Assembly (NCBI GenBank): GCA_027475525.1 | Contig: JAMWFC010000079.1 | Span: 372,001-436,000, forward strand | Direction: 5' to 3' | Origin: Macrolepiota albuminosa | Taxonomy: Eukaryota; Basidiomycota; Agaricomycetes; Agaricales; Agaricaceae | Length of the DNA: 64,000 nt | Part shown: positions 1-11,324 of the stretch, piece by piece | Numbering within the stretch: position 1 is the stretch's first letter | How the letters are laid out: each line of letters opens with the position of its first letter | Made by a program: the position numbers and the translations under genes | Notes under the pieces: model-generated | Told to the model about the DNA's origin: nothing | Database searches by the model: none | What the model saw: only the letters and a program-made list of their open reading frames with translations

Positions 1-1268
1 GTTGTGGTGAAGTATTGCAGGTTGTTGTGATCCGAGTAGACCTGGATCCAGTGCCGGGCTCCTTCGAGGTAGGTCCACCATTGCTTGAAAGCTTCGACGA
101 TAGTGAGGAGCTCCTTGTCATAGATGTCGTAGTTGAGCTCAGCGTCGATCATGGACCAGGTGTAGAAGGCAACTGGCTGGGGCTCTCCGCTGTCGGATCC
201 CATCTGCAAGAGAATCCCAGCGATGGCGTAGTCAGAGGCATCACATTCTAAGATGATCGGGAGGGTGGGATCATAGTGCCAGAGTATGGGGGTGGCTATG
301 AAAGCCTCCTTGAGCAGATTAAAGATGCTCTGGCACTTACTGTCCCAGTTCCACGCAACGTCCTTGCGTGTGAGCCGGTTGAGGGGTTTCGTGATACCGG
401 AGTAGTTGTCTATAAACCTTCGGTAGAAATTAGCGAAACCCAAGAAGGATTGTACTTCCTTGACATTCTGGGGTTGTGGCCAGTTGACAATGGCCTCGAC
501 TTTGTGGGGATTCATGCAAACGTCATTTGGAGATACGATGACGCCAAGATACTCAACCTCATCCATGTGGAATGAGCACTTCTTGGGCTTGGTGTGGAGG
601 TTGTGCTCCCAGAGGCGTTCAAGGACTTGCCGGACATGCTTCTGGTGGTCCTCCTTCGAGTCAGAGTAGATGAGGATGTCATCCAAGTAGATGATCACAA
701 AAACATTGCTCATGTCATGGAAGATGTCGTTCATGAAATATTGGAACATGGCAGGGGAGTTAGTCATTCCGAAAGGCATCACAAGGTACTCAAACAGACC
801 ATACTGCGTGTGGAATGCGGTTTTCCACTCATGTCCCAGGGCAATGCAGACATTGTTGTAGCCAGAGCAGAGGTCAATTTTTGTGTAAACCTTGGCACTG
901 CGGAGTCGATCGACCAGATTGCCAATGAGTTGTTGTAGCCAGAGCAGAGGTCAATTTTTGTGTAAACCTTGGCACTGCGGAGTCGATCGACCAGATTGCC
1001 AATGAGCGGGAGCGGGTAGCGGTTCTTCTTGGTGATCTTATTAATTTCCCGGTAGTTGACGCAGAGTTGGAGCAAACTGTCCTTCTTCTTGGCGAATAGA
1101 ACCAGGGCTCCGGCAGCGGAGGCAGAGGGTCGGATGAATCCCTTCCCAAGCATTTTGTCGAGGTAGTCTTTGAGGGCCCGGAGTTCGACTTCCGACATGT
1201 TGTATACCTTGCCGAAAGGGGGGGCGGCTCCTTCCTCGTGGTCGATTGTATGGTCGTAGGGGCGGTGA
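1..1268 (-). pseudogene. Gypsy pol fragment: reverse transcriptase and start of RNase H
   Basis: The minus strand encodes the RT segment after the [16 protein letters not shown] block, typical of basidiomycete Gypsy pol. The catalytic YLDD box is read at about 678-689 in the context VIIYLDDILIY. The RNase H start is read at about 1-135, with the YDKELLTIVEAF and VYSDHNNL blocks. A perfect 77-bp tandem duplication at 853-1006 shifts the frame between RT blocks; since 77 is not a multiple of three, the fragment cannot be read through as it stands. The frame is cut at 1268 by the solo LTR and continues beyond it at 1509. RNase H runs off the left edge. Confidence 0.9.
853..1006. repeat. 77-bp perfect tandem duplication (copies 853-929 and 930-1006)
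   Basis: Two adjacent identical 77-bp units lie inside the RT region and shift the frame. This is one of six 77-bp duplications in the window. Confidence 0.97.
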
Positions 1269-1503
1269 TGTAACGAAGTTACAGAGATTGTGAGAGCTTA
1301 GGTTCACACTGCACAGAATCAGACCAGTCCGGTCTATTGACTATGTAGTATCAACACAAAAATAAGCTGCTTTGTAAGCAGCTGGTAAACTAAGTTATAT
1401 AGTAATGTAATTAATATTATATTATAATAAATATAATATAATAATATCTACTGTAAAGTAAGTAAAGCTATGTGGCCAACGCCACATAGCGGGCTACGCT
1501 ACA
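1269..1503. repeat. Solo LTR (235 bp) inserted in Gypsy pol
   Basis: The segment begins TGTAACG and ends CGCTACA, so it has the TG...CA termini of an LTR. It is flanked on both sides by the 5-bp direct repeat GGTGA (1264-1268 and 1504-1508), the usual target-site duplication of LTR elements. It is AT-rich, has no coding potential, and carries a short palindrome near its 3' end (TATGTGGC...GCCACATA). Removing it together with one GGTGA rejoins the pol frame, which supports a clean insertion. The superfamily of the inserting element cannot be told from this copy; a small non-autonomous TRIM-like element is the alternative. Confidence 0.85.
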
Positions 1504-1508
1504 GGTGA

Positions 1509-2330
1509 GGGGGAATCTCCTTAGCGTCGTCGCCTTTAGAGAATATGTCAGCAAACTCGTGATACTCCGGGGGAACTACTTCTCGGAGGATCTGTTCCTT
1601 GGTTTTCTTTTCTGGGGGGATAGCGTCCCCTTGTAGGTGTTCTTCCAGGAGAGATGGTGAGGTGTGTAGCTGAAACATGGGGGTTCCGTCCTTCATGAGG
1701 CGGGTGAAGGGGGCAGCTCCAATGATCCTAATGTCGAGTGCATTTGGGTCGATCGGGGTCGCGGATGCATCAGTCAGAGCAGGTGTGACGTGAGTCTGAG
1801 ACCAGCCTGGGTAGTTCGGCCCTTTGTACCTGTTCCGAGGAATGTTTGGGGGTCGATCGGGGGCTTTATGGGCTCGGATGGGCGTGGGTGGCGTATGCAT
1901 GGGGGGTGCGGCTGTTGTCCCGGGGGTGTCGGGAATCGGGTCGCTCCCCAGGGCCCGGAGATGCACGGCAGTCGAGGGGTGGTCTTTGGGTCCTGGGATG
2001 GTCATGGTGAGCGTTCTCCAGTCGATGTCGGGGTTCGTGTTGCGCAGCCAGGGTAGTCCCAGCACCATCGGGGTCGATTCATGAAGTCGCATGACCAGGA
2101 AGTTGGAGGTGAACTTGTAGTCGTTGTCCAGGGTCACGTGTCCTGAGTGAGACCTCTGAATGGGGCCGAAGGAGGAAGGGGTGCTGTCAAGGTGGAGGGG
2201 CTGGTCGAGGGAGTCGTGGGGGAGGTCGAGGGCATCGCTGATGAAAACTCCGATGGCTCTGCTATCGATGAGGGCCGATATCAGTCCCAGGATGCCGTCC
2301 AGCCTGGCATTGATGATGAAGGATCGGGAC
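1509..2330 (-). pseudogene. Gypsy protease-like module 2 and linker to RT
   Basis: On the minus strand the block LIDSRAIGVFISDAL (about 2235-2290) is a retropepsin-like active-site segment in which the expected DSG reads DSR. It is followed by the flap-like block MVLGLPWLRNTNPDIDW (about 2005-2065), then a Pro/Thr-rich linker and the EYHEFADIFSKGD block that normally precedes Gypsy RT. The linker continues across the solo LTR into RT. This is the second protease-like unit in the element. The loss of the active-site glycine suggests it is inactive or decayed. Confidence 0.75.
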
Positions 2331-2459
2331 GAGCGGGACTGGAGTCCGGGAGGTGGTGGAGGCCCATCCAGGGGGTCCTTTGGGGTAGGGTCCAGAGAGC
2401 GGGGGATGTCGAAGGGGAGTTGCTAGTCGTTGGGTGTCGGGTCCCAGGTCAGGCAAAGA

Positions 2460-2800
2460 GTAAGATGTCACCAATCGATGCAGGGGTTGGTGTCTCGGAG
2501 CCACAGGAGCCCTAAGACCAGGGGTGTGGAAAAGTGGAGTTTGGTTATCAACATCCAGAGGGTGTGAGTCTGTCCGTTGGCAAAAGTAACGGGCATACGC
2601 ACAAAGTGAGTGATGTTCCCTGCCATAGAGGCATCTCCGTCAAAGAGGCAGAGCCGCACCAGGACCTGCGGGTTCTGGGGCGAAGGTAGACCATGCCTTA
2701 TCGATGAAGTTGTTGGTGGCGCCACTGTCGACGAGGGTGTTGAGGGGGGTCCTGGAGGGGGTGAGGCGGGTTTTGAGGAGGAGGGAGTGCGAAGAGTGGG
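2460..2800 (-). pseudogene. Gypsy aspartic protease-like module 1
   Basis: The minus strand encodes LNTLVDSGATNNFIDKAW (about 2690-2745), a canonical retropepsin active site (DSGA). Downstream is LVLGLLWLRDTNPCIDW (about 2470-2525), the conserved block that ends the domain. The same pair of blocks recurs in diverged form at 2005-2290, so the protease region appears twice. The frame differs from that of the zinc knuckle, so at least one indel separates them. Confidence 0.8.
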
Positions 2801-2989
2801 AGGGTAGATAAGCCATGAGGGTGTCCTGTGTGAGTGTCATGGAGCAAAGATGTGAGACCAGGGCGGAGAAGACGTTGGGGTTGATTCCGCGATTTAGGGC
2901 ATCTTCCAGGTCTAAATCGCTGGGTCGTTTTCCAAATACTCGCAGGTGGCATCCTCCCCTTCAAAGGTCCAGGTGGCACGTCCCATGAC

Positions 2990-5440
2990 CTGTCGTTGGG
3001 GGCACTCGGAGATGAAATGGTCTTTCTGACCACAGAGTATGCAAACACCCTCCCTTCTCCGTTGTTCCTGCACATCCTTCGGGACCTCAACTCAGGGTCG
3101 CCCCTTTTTCAGGAGCCAGTTGGCCTGGAGGGCCTCTTCGTCCTGTTCGTCGGTGAAGTCAGAATCTTCAGAGTCTTCCGGGGGTTCCTCGGGGCTTGGC
3201 ACATCGTCCAGGTCGTTGGCGACCACGGCGGCGTTGAGTTGGGCCTGGGGGCAGGCGCCGCTGCTGGGGTTAGTATTGGGCGGGCTGCGACTCACCAGGG
3301 GTCGGCCGCCAAGGAACGCGGGGGGACTGGGGTTTCGGATTTGGGGGTTGGGGGTTTTGCCGGAGGGCCATGGGGGTCGGGAGTTCAAATACTTGCTGCG
3401 GTCTTCCCAGTAACATTGGTCGATCTGCATGACGAGGGCCTTGTATCCGTCGTAGGAGGGTTGTTTCAGGGCGAGTCAGAGGACGTCCTTGATACGTTGT
3501 GGTGCATGACGAGGGCCTTGTATCCGTCGTAGGAGGGTTGTTTCAGGGCGAGTCAGAGGACGTCCTTGATACGTTGTGGCAGGGCTTGGCAGAGGGCGTA
3601 CTGGAGGGCGCTGTAATTCCAACCTGTCTCGTAAGCTTCCTTCTCAAAACATACAATGAAGGTGGTGAAACGTTCTTCAGAGCGCATCCGGAGGTTGAAG
3701 AGGTTGTCCTCGGCCTCGGCCACGGTGTCATAAATCCCGAACTTCCCAGAGAACTCGTCGACAAAGGCTTGCCAGCAAGAGAGGGCCGGGTTGTTGGGGT
3801 CAAACTGGATGAGGGCCGTGTAGTGGTCGAAGGCGATCCCCTAGAGGTACGAGGCGGCAAAGGCCACCCGGGAGCTGTCAACCTGAAAAGTGAGTGGCTT
3901 TGCTTGAAACGTGTTAAGACATTGGGTGAGGAATGTACGCCATTTTTGGGGGTCCTGTCCCCTGAATGCATCGGGCTTTTGAATGTCCAGGTGCCCTTCG
4001 TAAGCGAGAGTGTCATGAGCATCGTCCGGTCTGGCAGCGTTGCAGGGAGGGGGGCCGGCATTGTAGTAGTAGTAATAATGGTTACGCCCCTCCTTGTGGA
4101 GGAAAGGCACTGAGGGCAGGACCCCACCTGCCTGGAGGGCCTCCTCCGAGTGGCTCACCTGGGGGTCCATGCCTGGGAGGTCCGTTGTCCCAGGAGGGTT
4201 TGTTTCTGCCAGAGGGAGGCCCAGGTCTCCACGCAGGGGGTGGCGGAGGTGGGGGGCCTGGAGGTCGTCCTCGAAGTTCGGCTGGGGGTGGCAGAGGCAG
4301 TCAGAGAGGGTTCGGTGGTGTCAGGTCAATCTGAGGGGGGCCGGGTGCCAGGTTGCACAGGGAATATTCAACCCGGAAGGGTCGTGCTTGCATCGGAGGC
4401 CGTGGGGAGTTCCGCAGATCAAAGTGGGGTGGGGGGGCACGGTGGAAGTTGGGCTTTGCAGGGGCTGGAGCTGATGTGGGGGGCAGTACCAGGACGGGCA
4501 CGGACGCGGGACGTTGTTTGTTGTTGCCGCGCATGAGCTCATCGATGTAGCACAGCGTGTCGTCCATGCTAGGGGTGTCCATGCAGGGTCTACCGGGGTT
4601 TGCTGGGGCCGGGGGGCAGGCGTTGTCCGTTCGCAGGAGCGGTTCCAGGGGTCTCTGGGGCTGTCTCCAGGTCTTGAAGGTGCTAGGAATGGAGTTAGCC
4701 CTATGGCGAGTCAACAAGCCTACCGTGCGGGCAGTGGGCTGATCGAATAGCCCTCCTGTCAGGTTGAGTGACCGTAGTATGGCTGAGGCATTTTGTTGCT
4801 CTTCCTGTTGTAGTTGCTCCGGAGTGGGGACTGCAGGGGCCGCTGGAGCCGGTTCCGGGGGTTCCTGCCAGATGTGAATCGAGTGGCCTGGGTCTGCGGG
4901 GTTGTTGAGGGGTCAAGGGGAGGGGGATGCATGGACTTCGTCGAGCAGTTGTTGCAGTTCTTTGTGGAGGATCGTGTTACGTCTATACTTTACTATAGTC
5001 TGCTCTGGGAGTTCTCCTTGCATGAGGCGATCCCCAAATTTGACCAAGCAATGGGCCCAGTCCTCCGGAGTGCCTGCGAAGTCGTCATGTCCGAATTCCA
5101 TGAGTAGTGCCCTTGCCCGTTGCACGAAGTCCTCCGGCAAGATCCTGAGCAAGCGGAGCACTTCGTCCTGTTGCCGTTCGTAGTCCTCGAGACGTTGTCA
5201 TCCCATTGGCAAGGGAGGGGTCCGAGCAGGTGGGGCGGCAGTCGGGTAGTGTCGAGGGGGATATTCGTAGTTGAGAGGTCCCCAGGGTTGGGGGGCAGGG
5301 TGCTGGTAACCGTAATAGGGGGTGGGTGCAAAGGGGCCCTCGCTGGGGGGTATCGGGCGAGGTCCACTAGGAACTGGTGGTGTCTCTGGCAGGCCCCCGG
5401 GGATGCTCCGGTATGAGGGGACCTCCACAGGTCGCGCCAT
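2990..5440 (-). pseudogene. Gypsy gag with CCHC zinc knuckle
   Basis: The minus strand starts at an ATG near 5440 (MARPVEVPSYR) and runs through Pro-rich sequence and a capsid-like region. It ends in a CX2CX4HX4C zinc knuckle, CILCGQKDHFISEC, at about 3003-3047. Gag packages element RNA; the knuckle binds nucleic acid. The coding frame changes several times, and a perfect 77-bp duplication (3426-3579) adds another shift, so no intact Gag is encoded. Confidence 0.75.
3426..3579. repeat. 77-bp perfect tandem duplication (copies 3426-3502 and 3503-3579)
   Basis: Two adjacent identical 77-bp units lie in the gag relic and shift the frame. Confidence 0.97.
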
Positions 5441-5614
5441 GGCTAGGTTGGGCAGAGGGGCCCAGCTGGCTGAGGGCCCCAGATCATAGAGAGACGGGTC
5501 AGGGGCCCAGTGGTGGTGGAGGTATTGAGGTTCATATGGGAGAGGTAGATAGGCGGGGTGGGGGGTCTGTGCAGAGTAGTGATCGGGGACCGGGCGCCCA
5601 TGGAGTAGTAGGTA

Positions 5615-5768
5615 TGAGTATACGTAGCCATCAAGAACGGTGTAAGGAGGGAGTCTTGATATTATGTCAGGTTCTGCTGAGTCGGGGGCTTTGAGTATAT
5701 GTAGCCATCAAGAATGGTGTAAGGAGGGAGTCTTGATATTATGTCAGGTTCTGCTGAGTCGGGGGCTT
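5615..5768. repeat. 77-bp tandem duplication with two mismatches (copies 5615-5691 and 5692-5768)
   Basis: Two adjacent 77-bp units differ at two C/T positions near their left ends and are otherwise identical. The second copy runs into the left arm of the inverted repeat. Confidence 0.95.
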
Positions 5769-5831
5769 TTCGGGAAAGCAACGCCCTTACAATGCGGACT
5801 TGATCTACGGATACTCAGATGTCTGAGACTC
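5743..5831 (+). repeat. Left arm of an 89-bp inverted repeat
   Basis: This arm matches the reverse complement of 5951-6039 over 89 bp with roughly a dozen mismatches, nearly all transitions. The arms enclose about 120 bp of C-rich, non-coding-looking sequence. They could be two LTR or terminal fragments in head-to-head orientation, or a fold-back element. Confidence 0.85.
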
Positions 5832-5950
5832 CAGGGCTAGAACCCCCAGTTCACGACTCGACCCCTATCCAACCCTCAGCTACCGAAACCCAAAACCCCC
5901 AGACCAAGTCCCCTCTCCCAGGATTACCCCTGTCCGCATCTTGAACCCCA

Positions 5951-6039
5951 GAGTCCCAGACACCCGAGTATCTGTAGATCAAGTCTGCATTGTAAGGGCA
6001 TTGCTTTCCCGGAAAGCCCCCAACTCAGCGGAACCTGAC
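5951..6039 (-). repeat. Right arm of an 89-bp inverted repeat
   Basis: Reverse-complement partner of 5743-5831. The open frame of the next entry begins at its outer edge, so the two may belong to one element. Confidence 0.85.
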
Positions 6040-6617
6040 ACCAAGTTCCAATCTCACCAGTCCCAACTCACACTTGTCCCTCACCAGATCTTCAACCAGC
6101 CTCTCCTTTGCCTGGTACTCAACCAGCTGCCATGACGATTGAGCCTGAGGTTGGTAGAGGAGCAGGTCAGCTCGAGGAATTGACTCAATCAGCCCCCATA
6201 ATAACTGAACCGCAGGTGGCACATCAGCAAGAGGTGCCTCTCTCCCCATGCATGTCTTCACCAGTTCCAGCTTCAATGCAGCCAAGCCCTGCACTTGAGA
6301 CCATCTATTCTGCCACTGCCAGTAACCAACTTGGTGCATGAGGCTTCTATCAGCCTGTTCCTGGAACTTATCCTTTCAATCCAGGCTATTTCGGTGGTGC
6401 AAGTTTTGTTCACCCCTCAGATGCAGGTGCCTTTGATAGTACTCAATGGGCCCCTCACATTTCCCACTCCTCACTTTGTGCTTCTGATGGAAGAGGTCTG
6501 CCTGCACCCTTTATCTTCCCCTCAAATCCAGCCCACTTTGGTTCTGTTTCTGGCCCATACAATATTGCACCCATGGGCACATACATTGCCTATGGCAGGC
6601 CCCACCATGCAGCTTAA
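6039..6617 (+). pseudogene. Pro/Gln-rich open frame broken by one stop
   Basis: A single plus-strand frame is open from 6039 to the TGA at 6339-6341 and continues in the same frame to a stop near 6617. The product is rich in Pro, Gln, Ser and Gly, with the second half rich in Tyr, Phe and Gly. No family was recognised. It begins right at the outer edge of the inverted repeat, so it may be the tail of a transposon protein. The internal TGA and lack of a clear start make it a decayed or chance frame. Confidence 0.3.
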
Positions 6618-6759
6618 TACATCTCTCATAGTGGTTACAATCCTAGGATTGTTATGCCTCCTGCTCCTTCTCACTCCTATGAACGTCCCTGTCAGAGGAG
6701 TAGGAGTATTACCAATGGAACCAGGTGCTGGGAAATATAGTCCTCATGGCAGTGTTGTA

Positions 6760-8526
6760 GGAACTTATAAATGTGAGGCAGTTACCACTTCAGAGGTAAT
6801 ACATACACAAAAGAGACCCGTCAAATCCCGAAGAGCCAATTGCTGCTTTGGGGTGTTGAGTTGGACAGGGTCAGTCCTGGCCAAGTTAATGTAGAAGGCA
6901 TGACGATTGAATAAAAGAGAAGACAACAACGAATTATTACAAAAGTCATACATAAGAACAGAAAAAAAATACAAAACAAGAAGCAAAATGCACGTCCAAT
7001 TGTCTTCATTCATATGCTCAGCAATAACACCAATGCGTGTGTAACGGATTTTACCATCACTGTTCATTTTGTCATATCCAAAAGGCTGGATTATAAGTTG
7101 TTTCCTGACGACAAGTTGAATAAATGCAAGCAAAATAGTAGACATTGGTCCACACTTAAAGAACGGCAGTCCTTGATAAGTCAACACTATAAACTTTTCT
7201 TGGATAAGTCAACACCATAAACTTTTCTTGGATAGAAGGCTGCATAACCGCATCCACTGCAAGCTCTTCTGCAGGATTGAGACAAGGATCAATGCTGTAG
7301 CAAGACATTAACAAATGAGGTACAGAGATAAAGGGAAGAAAATAAAATAAAATAAAATAAATATACGGTTCAACAGCATCTGAGCAGACAATCAAAAGTG
7401 GAGCAGCCAAAGCAGACAAAATGGGGACAGGAGGCATGGAAGACTTGCCATCTTCCAACAATCTATAATCGGAAGCAGAACTATCATCGACAATAAAGTC
7501 TGATAGCATGTCGCTATTATTGTCTGCAACATCCCAATCGTCGACATTATTGTCACCTGCTATGACAACAAGAGGCTTCTTAACAAGCAGCCTAGATACG
7601 GGCTGCTTAGCAATCTGATACCAAAGTGAAAAGAACAAAATGAGCACAAGCAAATAACAGAAGAAACAATCCACACTGACACAACAGGCAAGTTATCATT
7701 GTCATCGTCAGACAATTCAACAAGTTTTTTTTTGGTGCAAATTTGTCATCCAAATTTGGACTAGTGGCCTTGGCTGCAGCTCCGGCACATGACCTTTTAG
7801 GGCTTGACTGGCTCGCAAACAAAGCCTTCTCCATCATAGTACAGGAGCGCCTTGAGAGTGCAAAACATAAGACAAACCACGCATGAATGCGAACAAATCA
7901 GAAATCACGTACACAGCACAACCACTTGACAAGGTCGCATCTTCAGCAGTCAATCCAGCCATAGCCTGACTACATAACAGCAGTCAAGCAAAGTAACAAG
8001 GGAAACAGAGATACAAACATGACAGGTGTATCAATGGACAGAATGGATACAGCCCTCTTTTTCTTGGACAATAGTGTGGCAGGAACACTAACAGAACTGA
8101 CACCAAGACATTAAGTAAAATGATAGTCACAAATACAACAAGTAACACATGAACCCATCATGCAAGGCAGAAACCTTTTGCTTAGATGGTGACCCGCCAT
8201 CAATAGACCTAAAGAACATTAGCACTACAGATTACAACACAAAAAGAGTACTCACCCAGCAGATGGTTTGCCTGTTTCAGATCCAGAAGCTGTCGCTGCA
8301 GAATCACTATCAAATATGCTACAATAAGCAAATTAGCAAGACCGACTGGAACTGAAAGAGCTGTACACATACTTGCAACCTATCTGTACTCCTACACCAA
8401 GAATAACAAGTTTTTTTCTTTAAAAAAAAAAAAATCAAAGACACCAATATAAAATACACATGGTCTTGAGTTGGTCAACAAGTGTCTGAGCCTTATTCTC
8501 TTCAGACTTTATCTTGCGAGGGGGCA
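6760..8526 (-). CDS. Multi-exon protein of unknown family
   Basis: A plausible start is the ATG at 8526 (MPPRKIKSEENKAQTL). Coding-like exons follow, separated by GT-AG introns: a Ser-rich block near 8300 (DSDSAATASGSETGKPS), SIDGGSPSKQKVSALHDG near 8200, and VSVPATLLSKKKRAVSIL near 8060. Then come PKRSCAGAAAKATSPN near 7790, an Asp-rich block (NNVDDWDVADNNSDML) near 7530, and IDPCLNPAEELAVDAVMQ near 7265. The last part contains FGYDKMNSDGKIRYTRIGVIAEHMNEDNW-like sequence and FYINLARTDPVQLNTP. The protein is basic and Ser-rich at the N-terminus, acidic in the middle, and ordered-looking at the C-terminus. I do not recognise the family. Exon ends are provisional, and one A-run near 7730 may hide a frameshift. 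Confidence 0.45.
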
Positions 8527-11290
8527 TAGGTTCATATGGTGACACAAAACACACAGAAAAAAAAAGAGGAGGCAGAGAGGAGATTATCAAGGACAGTGGA
8601 CAAAGAACACTTATATAGAGCAGCAAGCTGCACGTTGCATCAAAGAGGGAAAGATAGTATAATGTAAAGAACAGTGTATCTCTTTCTTTGAACAAAATAA
8701 AATTAAGTAGAACAAAAACTTCAGTAAAACAAAATTCACAGAAGGCACAGCAGGACCTTTTAGATAGAACACAAGCATTACAGATCCACAACTCGTAACG
8801 TTGTACCTTAATAGCCATAACCTCAGAAGAGCAACACATTAGAGATTCACCAATGAGAGGACAAAGAAAGAGAGACAGAGGAACATCACAAGGTCTGTTC
8901 CTGAACAGTTGAGGATGATAAAACAAAGCCAGAAACAAAGCCAGAAATTAATGTACCACTGGAAACAGACTACGGGAAGCGTCAAGATGACAGGCACAAA
9001 AGGTGTGCATATACTAAAAAAGATGAAGCCGATAGGAAGGAAACAAGTTGGGTATGGAATAGGTAAACCAAGATATGTCACATCATACACAGGAAAACAG
9101 TCAAGGCACTCACTGATCACTTCCTGATACTATAAAGAATACACAGATAGCACAACAGACTAGAAGGATATCAAGACACAGCAGCAATACAATGTATGTC
9201 TAGCCACTGTCCGACAGGTGTATTATGCTGACAGAGCCACAGTAGATATATCATAACAGAAATGACCTTAGAAGCAGATTATGACACAGAGGCAGCAAGT
9301 AAGCAACATTTACAGACACCTCAACATCAGTAGACTCATTACACAACCAAGAAACCGCAATTGAGAAAGCCATACATGCAAAGGAGAAGAAGAAAACGAC
9401 GTTATGTTGACTAGCGTTGCACATGTAAGTAACCAAACTGCACATCGTATGTCAGACTCTCAACATACAAGACACAACAGGAACCAAAATGGGCAGAAGC
9501 CATTAAGATAAAAGAAGTAAATAAGCCTCACTCATGGTGACTAGTGTACGTCCATGAAGACGGCGATATATTAAATGAGGAGTTAGTTTTCACGGTATAT
9601 GGAGCCATCAGCAAAAAGAATCTCCTGCCACTAAAAAGAGAAACGTGCATGAGGTGTGTTCAATAAGATCCAATATAACAGAGTCTAATCACATAAAGCA
9701 GTGACTACAGACGACTGAAATACATGAAGCAATATGTGAAGCTGGATGGCCTAGAAACAAAACATTTCAACAATGCAATGATAGGAGCAATGGAAATTAG
9801 CAAGTACTTCGAACTTGAGTTCTCAGAAGGCCGACTTGAATGCTGATACAATGTGTTCCTCAGACAGCAAGAAAGATCACTAGACATCGTGAACAGGATA
9901 TTTACACCGACATGCAATGTGGAGAAGAATGAACAACACATTCTCATGGACAGGGAACTAGACTCGTACAAGCTCACAGAGAAAATAACACAGAAAGGGT
10001 TCATGATTACCGAAGACAACGTGGTCTAATTTTCAAAGATGAAGGTAAATAAAGAGAACAGAACAACGTAAGTACAACACAATAGAGCAACAAACAAAAC
10101 TGAAGGAAACTTAAGATATGAACATTACAAACTGGAAAGATTCTGAGTGGGAGACCTCGTTTCTGTCCAGCTATCTTTCCAGGTTGTTAACCTGGTGGTG
10201 GGAAACTCAAAATGCTTCTCGTATTGAGATCCATGACTCTTATCAAGCACTGGTCTAGCTTCATGAAAGTGAGCAACAAAGCAACACAGTAAACACACTG
10301 ATAAACACCCCACAGAACGTAGTATCCAATGAAGGGACCAAACAAACTGAAGAGAAAGCTGAGAGACATTTCAGACAAGGGCCAGAACAGAATAGACATA
10401 GATGCATCAGACAACGGCAACCAATGATTACATTGATCAAAAAGCCTTCAATTGCAACCACGACACTCAATCACATTTGCTTTGTCACATTGTCAATAAC
10501 GGCCTCATTGATCTTTGCCAATCACATATAGTTTCGACTACGATTCACAGACACTTGCTTGGGTCTGACTATATTGTCGTCCTGCTTCCTTCCCTAATGA
10601 GTCCACTGGACCCATATTTTATTTCTCCCTCGTCCACTGATCCTTCTTGTTTTAGTCGCTTTTATAGTATTCCTGCATCATCATATTACCAAATACACTG
10701 TATTTGCCCACAACTGTAATATCACAAATAAACAACTACAAGGGCTTACATAAACCACAGCTGGAGCAATGGCTTACATAAACCATAGCTGGAGCAACAG
10801 CTTACAGAGCAGCAACTTACATAACCAGCAGCCAGGAATTTATTTCTATTTTCTTTTGATGCGACCCCAACTTGTACATATTTATTCACTTTTGTACTTC
10901 CTCACTTTTGGTGTTCACCAGTTCATTAGTTCAATAATATTTCATTCCTGCTGACAAGTTGATAGCTACCTATCTAGCGTAGGTAGATTATGTTATTGTA
11001 ATATAACAATTCATCTATTGACAATGTAAACGACTGCTGGAGCAAAGAAATGATGAAACATTCACACATCCGACAGAAAACATAACAAATTACATACACA
11101 ATAAAAATATATAAACAGGAAACAAATGAAAATAAATCAAGACAAAGGATAGCAAAACAAACAAATAAAAATAAAAAACACATTTGTATATATATGAGCA
11201 ATTATAATCCCTCAACTTGGTAAAATAAACACACAATAACGTGCTCAACACAAGAAAATTATATATATGTGTATATAAAGAAAATGCAAG
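8527..11290. other. AT-rich region with strong strand asymmetry, no firm gene
   Basis: The plus strand is poor in T over most of this stretch, so plus frames stay open by composition alone. Two segments still look more coding than composition requires: about 8890-9055 and 9715-10028 on the plus strand, the latter with one in-frame TGA. No start, splice pattern or family ties them together. The remainder is low-complexity A/T sequence. Confidence 0.4.
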
Positions 11291-11324
11291 GATTTTCAAC
11301 ATGAGGATGAACATAATAGCTGGT

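Larger units (their letters stand above)
1..5831 (-). mobile_element. Decayed Ty3/Gypsy LTR retrotransposon, 5' part (gag to RNase H)
   Basis: Read on the minus strand from right to left, the segment gives gag, a CCHC zinc knuckle, aspartic-protease motifs, reverse transcriptase and the start of RNase H, which is Ty3/Gypsy order. Integrase and the 3' LTR must lie left of the window. The copy is dead: frames shift repeatedly, two 77-bp tandem duplications fall inside it (a third straddles its right end), and a solo LTR interrupts pol. No LTR belonging to this element was recognised on the right; there is instead an inverted repeat. The right boundary is inferred. Confidence 0.9.

Noticed and set aside
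6295..6894. Plus-strand open frame of 199 codons, hydrophobic
   Set aside because: The overlapping frame 6039-6617 has the more protein-like composition; this one reads as a frame-shifted shadow rich in Leu/Pro.
7170..7225. Direct repeat gataagtcaacac...aacttttc, spacing about 26 bp
   Set aside because: Imperfect, short and within the putative coding exon; unlike the exact 77-bp pairs.
8620..9060. Apparent 16-20 nt introns on the plus strand that would link open segments
   Set aside because: Far shorter than any other intron in the window, and the T-poor strand explains the open frames.
10740..10800. Repeat of cttacataaaccacagctggagcaa
   Set aside because: Two imperfect copies in low-complexity DNA; no element ends or coding content.
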